A DNA stretch of 64,000 bases from the NCBI RefSeq assembly GCF_008254045.1, contig NZ_CP042425.1:248001-312000 (forward strand), written 5' to 3'. Both the position numbers and the translations under genes were made by a program. The notes under the pieces were generated by a model, which saw only the letters and a list, made by a program, of their open reading frames with translations, did not search any database and was not told where the DNA came from. This DNA is from Limnoglobus roseus. GTDB lineage: Bacteria; Planctomycetota; Planctomycetia; Gemmatales; Gemmataceae. Below are positions 61,791 to 64,000 of the stretch, piece after piece (position 1 is the stretch's first letter; each line of letters opens with the position of its first letter).

Positions 61791-63926
61791 CTACTTGCTC
61801 GTCATCCGGTTGACGCCATCCCATGCAGCGTCCGGCGGGTTCTCTGCGTAGTGTTGGCATCGCTTCAGAAACGCCATCGCCGGCGCGTCGGCGGGGTGGG
61901 CCTTCAAAATCTCGGTCAGGATCGCCATGGATTCTCCCCACCGACGGCCCTGGAACGCCTGGAAAGCCGCGGCGTAGCGGTCGGCCAGTTCCCGCACGGC
62001 GGCCGGGGCTTCGGACGCGAGGTCGAGCAGTTCGTAAATCGGGACCGCCTTGGTTTGCCCCACGACGGCGACGAGGTCGATCGGGCGGACCACGAGAATG
62101 TCCTTCGCCTCGCGGTACGTTGCCTCGCTCAAGAGGACTTCCGTGCCGTAGTACTTGTTAAGACCCTCCAGGCGGCTGGCGAGGTTCACGGCGTCCCCCA
62201 TAACCGTGTAGTTCATGCGGGCAGGGCTGCCGATGTTCCCGACCAGAACTTCGCCGGTGTTCAGGCCGAACCGCGTTCGCAAGGCCGGGCGGCCGCGGGC
62301 TTCCCACTCGGGGGCGAGTTCGCGGAGCCGCTGCCGGCAGCGGTGGGCGGACAGGCATGCGGCGCTGGCGTGCCGCGGGTTGGCCGTCGGCGCGCCCCAG
62401 AACGCCATGATCGCGTCACCGATGAACTTGTCCACCGTGCCGCCGGATTCGAGGACGACCCGGCTCAGGCGGTCGAAGTACTCCCCGAGGTGCGCGACCA
62501 ACTCCTCGCCGGGCATCGCCTCCGCGATCGACGTGAACCCGACGATGTCCGAGAACGAGATCGTCAGTTCCCGCTTCTCGACGCCGAGGAGGGCCTCCTG
62601 CCCGGAGTCGAGCAGACCGCGGACCAAGTCCACCGGCAGGTACTTCTCGAAGGACCGCAGGCCGGACTTCATCTCCTCGGACGCCTTCCCGAGTTGGTCC
62701 ACTTCCAACACTACCGACCGGATCGGCGGTCGCGGTTCGAGGCGCAAGCGGCCCGCGTCGGCCGCAGCGGCCGCGAGTTGCTCCAGCGGGTGGGCGACCT
62801 GCCGGGCGAGAAACATACTGATCAGAATGGCGAGGCCGAGAATACCGATGGAGATGGAGAACGTCAACCGACTCGTCCGATGGGCGTAGGCCAGCACTTC
62901 GTCTTCCGGGACGTAGGTGCAAACTAACCAGGGCGGGCGGGCCTCCCCGATGATGCGGCGGAAACTCCCCAGGTAGTTCTCGCCGTTGGCCTGGAAGCGA
63001 ATGGCCTGGGCGTCCGCGGGGCCGCCCGTCATCACCCCGACCGGGAGTTTGTGGATGAACGCCTGAACCGCCGGATCTTCCAGTTCGTCAACAGGCGACA
63101 ACCGGCGGCCGGGCTGCCCCGGCTTCGGCGGGAGGATGAGCAACTCGGATCGGGGGTGGGCGATGACCCGAAGGTCCCCGTGGTCGCTTTGCTCATCGTG
63201 CTCGGTCTGTTCCACCAGGAAGGCCGAGCCGCGTTGGCCGATGTGGAGGGTCGCCAGATACCGGCTCAGCGTTTCGAGGTCGAAGTCTGCCATCACGACC
63301 GCGTGAAGTTTGCCGTCGGCGGCTGGAACCGGAACCGCGTAGCTGACGCCGAGACTGCCCTGGGTCGCCCCGACGCCGAGGAACACGTAGGCCGGCGTCC
63401 ACACTCCCCGCCCCTTCCCCGCTGCCGCCTGGAACCACGGCCGGGTTCGCACGTCGTATTCGCTCGGCTCGGTTTTGAACGGCTTGCCGGGGAAGTCTTC
63501 CGCCCGGTACTCGCGCAACTGGTACTTGGCCCCGGCCTTGGTCGTGTGCCAGACGGAGAGTTGATCTTTCTGAAGGCGGGACACGCCGACCGACTCGCCG
63601 GTTTCGGCGAGGCCGAGGAAGAGGGCCGTCGTCTCCGGCTGCGTCGACAGGGCGGCCTTCCAGTACCCGACCAACCTCGGTACGTCCTGCGTCTGGAGTT
63701 GGCCGGAGTCCAACAACTGGCGGGTGAGGGAGCACTGGTCCGTGGCCTGGTCCAAGAGTTGGTCAACCTGTTGGTCGATTCTCAGAACAGTCTGATCGAG
63801 TACCTGTCCCGACAGTTCTTGGGCCGCCGACCGGGCGTTGAGGTAGGAGAAAATGCCGATGGTTGCGACGGTCAGGAGGACCAGTCCGCCGAGCAGCATC
63901 AAGAGAGTCAGTCGGAATCGGAACAT
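61791..63926 (-). CDS. membrane class III adenylate/guanylate cyclase with dCache sensor
   Basis: 711 residues from the ATG at 63926 (MFRFRLTLLMLLGGLVLL); the frame extends back to 63980. Two membrane helices (about 8-28 and 355-380) enclose a dCache-type sensor region (TRPWFQAAAGKGRGVWTPAYV). A HAMP-like segment follows, then the class III cyclase domain: the metal-binding Asp in ISFSDIVGFTS near 460, and DKFIGDAIMAFWGAP near 505, LNTGEVLVGNIGSPARMNYTVMGDAVNLASRLE. A helical, TPR-like tail ends the protein. The domain makes cAMP or cGMP; substrate specificity is not certain. Confidence 0.92.
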   Translation of the reverse strand: MFRFRLTLLMLLGGLVLLTVATIGIFSYLNARSAAQELSGQVLDQTVLRIDQQVDQLLDQATDQCSLTRQLLDSGQLQTQDVPRLVGYWKAALSTQPETTALFLGLAETGESVGVSRLQKDQLSVWHTTKAGAKYQLREYRAEDFPGKPFKTEPSEYDVRTRPWFQAAAGKGRGVWTPAYVFLGVGATQGSLGVSYAVPVPAADGKLHAVVMADFDLETLSRYLATLHIGQRGSAFLVEQTEHDEQSDHGDLRVIAHPRSELLILPPKPGQPGRRLSPVDELEDPAVQAFIHKLPVGVMTGGPADAQAIRFQANGENYLGSFRRIIGEARPPWLVCTYVPEDEVLAYAHRTSRLTFSISIGILGLAILISMFLARQVAHPLEQLAAAAADAGRLRLEPRPPIRSVVLEVDQLGKASEEMKSGLRSFEKYLPVDLVRGLLDSGQEALLGVEKRELTISFSDIVGFTSIAEAMPGEELVAHLGEYFDRLSRVVLESGGTVDKFIGDAIMAFWGAPTANPRHASAACLSAHRCRQRLRELAPEWEARGRPALRTRFGLNTGEVLVGNIGSPARMNYTVMGDAVNLASRLEGLNKYYGTEVLLSEATYREAKDILVVRPIDLVAVVGQTKAVPIYELLDLASEAPAAVRELADRYAAAFQAFQGRRWGESMAILTEILKAHPADAPAMAFLKRCQHYAENPPDAAWDGVNRMTSK

Positions 63927-64000
63927 GGGCGGCACTCGTCCGGACACGGGCATTCGAGCTAGCGTAGGACGGACGCCCAAAAAAATCTCATTCCCGCCCC

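Noticed and set aside
61387..63926. HNH nuclease and cyclase as parts of a CBASS or Pycsar-like antiviral system.
   Set aside because: The cyclase is a two-helix dCache receptor with the normal signalling architecture, not a stand-alone nucleotide cyclase, and no effector such as a TM or TIR protein is nearby.

Overview
This window comes from a high-GC member of the Planctomycetota, most likely the Gemmataceae (inferred from gene content, not from a marker-tree). The pointers are a DUF1559-type pseudopilin followed by a small carboxypeptidase-regulatory-like lipoprotein, two large Ser/Thr kinases (one fused to a WD40-like propeller), a giant PVC-type c-type cytochrome/dehydrogenase protein, tandem Flp pilins, and many palindromic repeats in the spacers. 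No phage, transposase, CRISPR array, tRNA or rRNA gene was seen, so this is ordinary chromosome. Genes are densely packed and on both strands; no gene-free stretch exceeds 300 bases.

Layout. 1-7.8 kb: truncated membrane protein, DctA-type symporter, GTP-dependent PEP carboxykinase, Sua5/TsaC-type tRNA threonylcarbamoylation enzyme, TPR protein with a coupled small gene, FHA/zinc-ribbon protein. 8-13.4 kb: divergent queF and queC (queuosine/7-deazaguanine pathway), pdxJ, a macro-domain protein and a two-gene ABC-2 exporter. 13.6-16.9 kb: DUF1559 pseudopilin, lipoprotein, membrane Ser/Thr kinase. 17.1-20.8 kb: end of the ribosomal protein cluster, rpmJ-rpsM-rpsK-rpsD-rpoA-rplQ, with inverted repeats in several spacers and a terminator after rplQ. 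20.8-31.3 kb: msrA, an FMN reductase, glcF, a signal peptidase I with a very large insertion, a PhyH dioxygenase, rpiA, marC and a kinase-WD40 fusion. 31.3-34.6 kb: A24 prepilin peptidase, three Flp pilins (two with identical genes) and a radical SAM enzyme. 34.7-44.1 kb: polysaccharide deacetylase-like protein, cytosolic-looking HtrA-type protease, a FecCD/BtuF-like uptake pair without its ATPase, and the 1039-residue dihaem protein.

44.1-54.2 kb is the most interesting region: a complete high-affinity potassium pump (small ORF, kdpF, kdpA, kdpB, kdpC on the minus strand) facing a three-gene regulatory operon on the plus strand. The usual KdpD/KdpE pair is replaced by a sigma-54-type (NtrC-like) response regulator, a separate membrane histidine kinase and a stand-alone KdpD N-terminal (KdpD + Usp) protein. 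A good -24/-12 promoter lies in front of the pump operon, so the circuit looks sigma-54 driven. 54.2-64 kb: alpha/beta-hydrolase-SGNH fusion, thioredoxin-domain protein, acyl-CoA-dehydrogenase-like protein, then a minus-strand run of cyclase, HNH nuclease, RNA ligase and HD-polynucleotide kinase; the last two form an RNA end-healing and sealing cassette.

Across the window several unrelated inverted-repeat families occupy spacers, sometimes reaching into the ends of coding sequences. Start codons were moved inward from the longest ORF wherever homology, Shine-Dalgarno sites or operon overlap argued for it; those choices are stated in each entry. Family assignments come from recognising motifs in the translated sequence, not from database searches.
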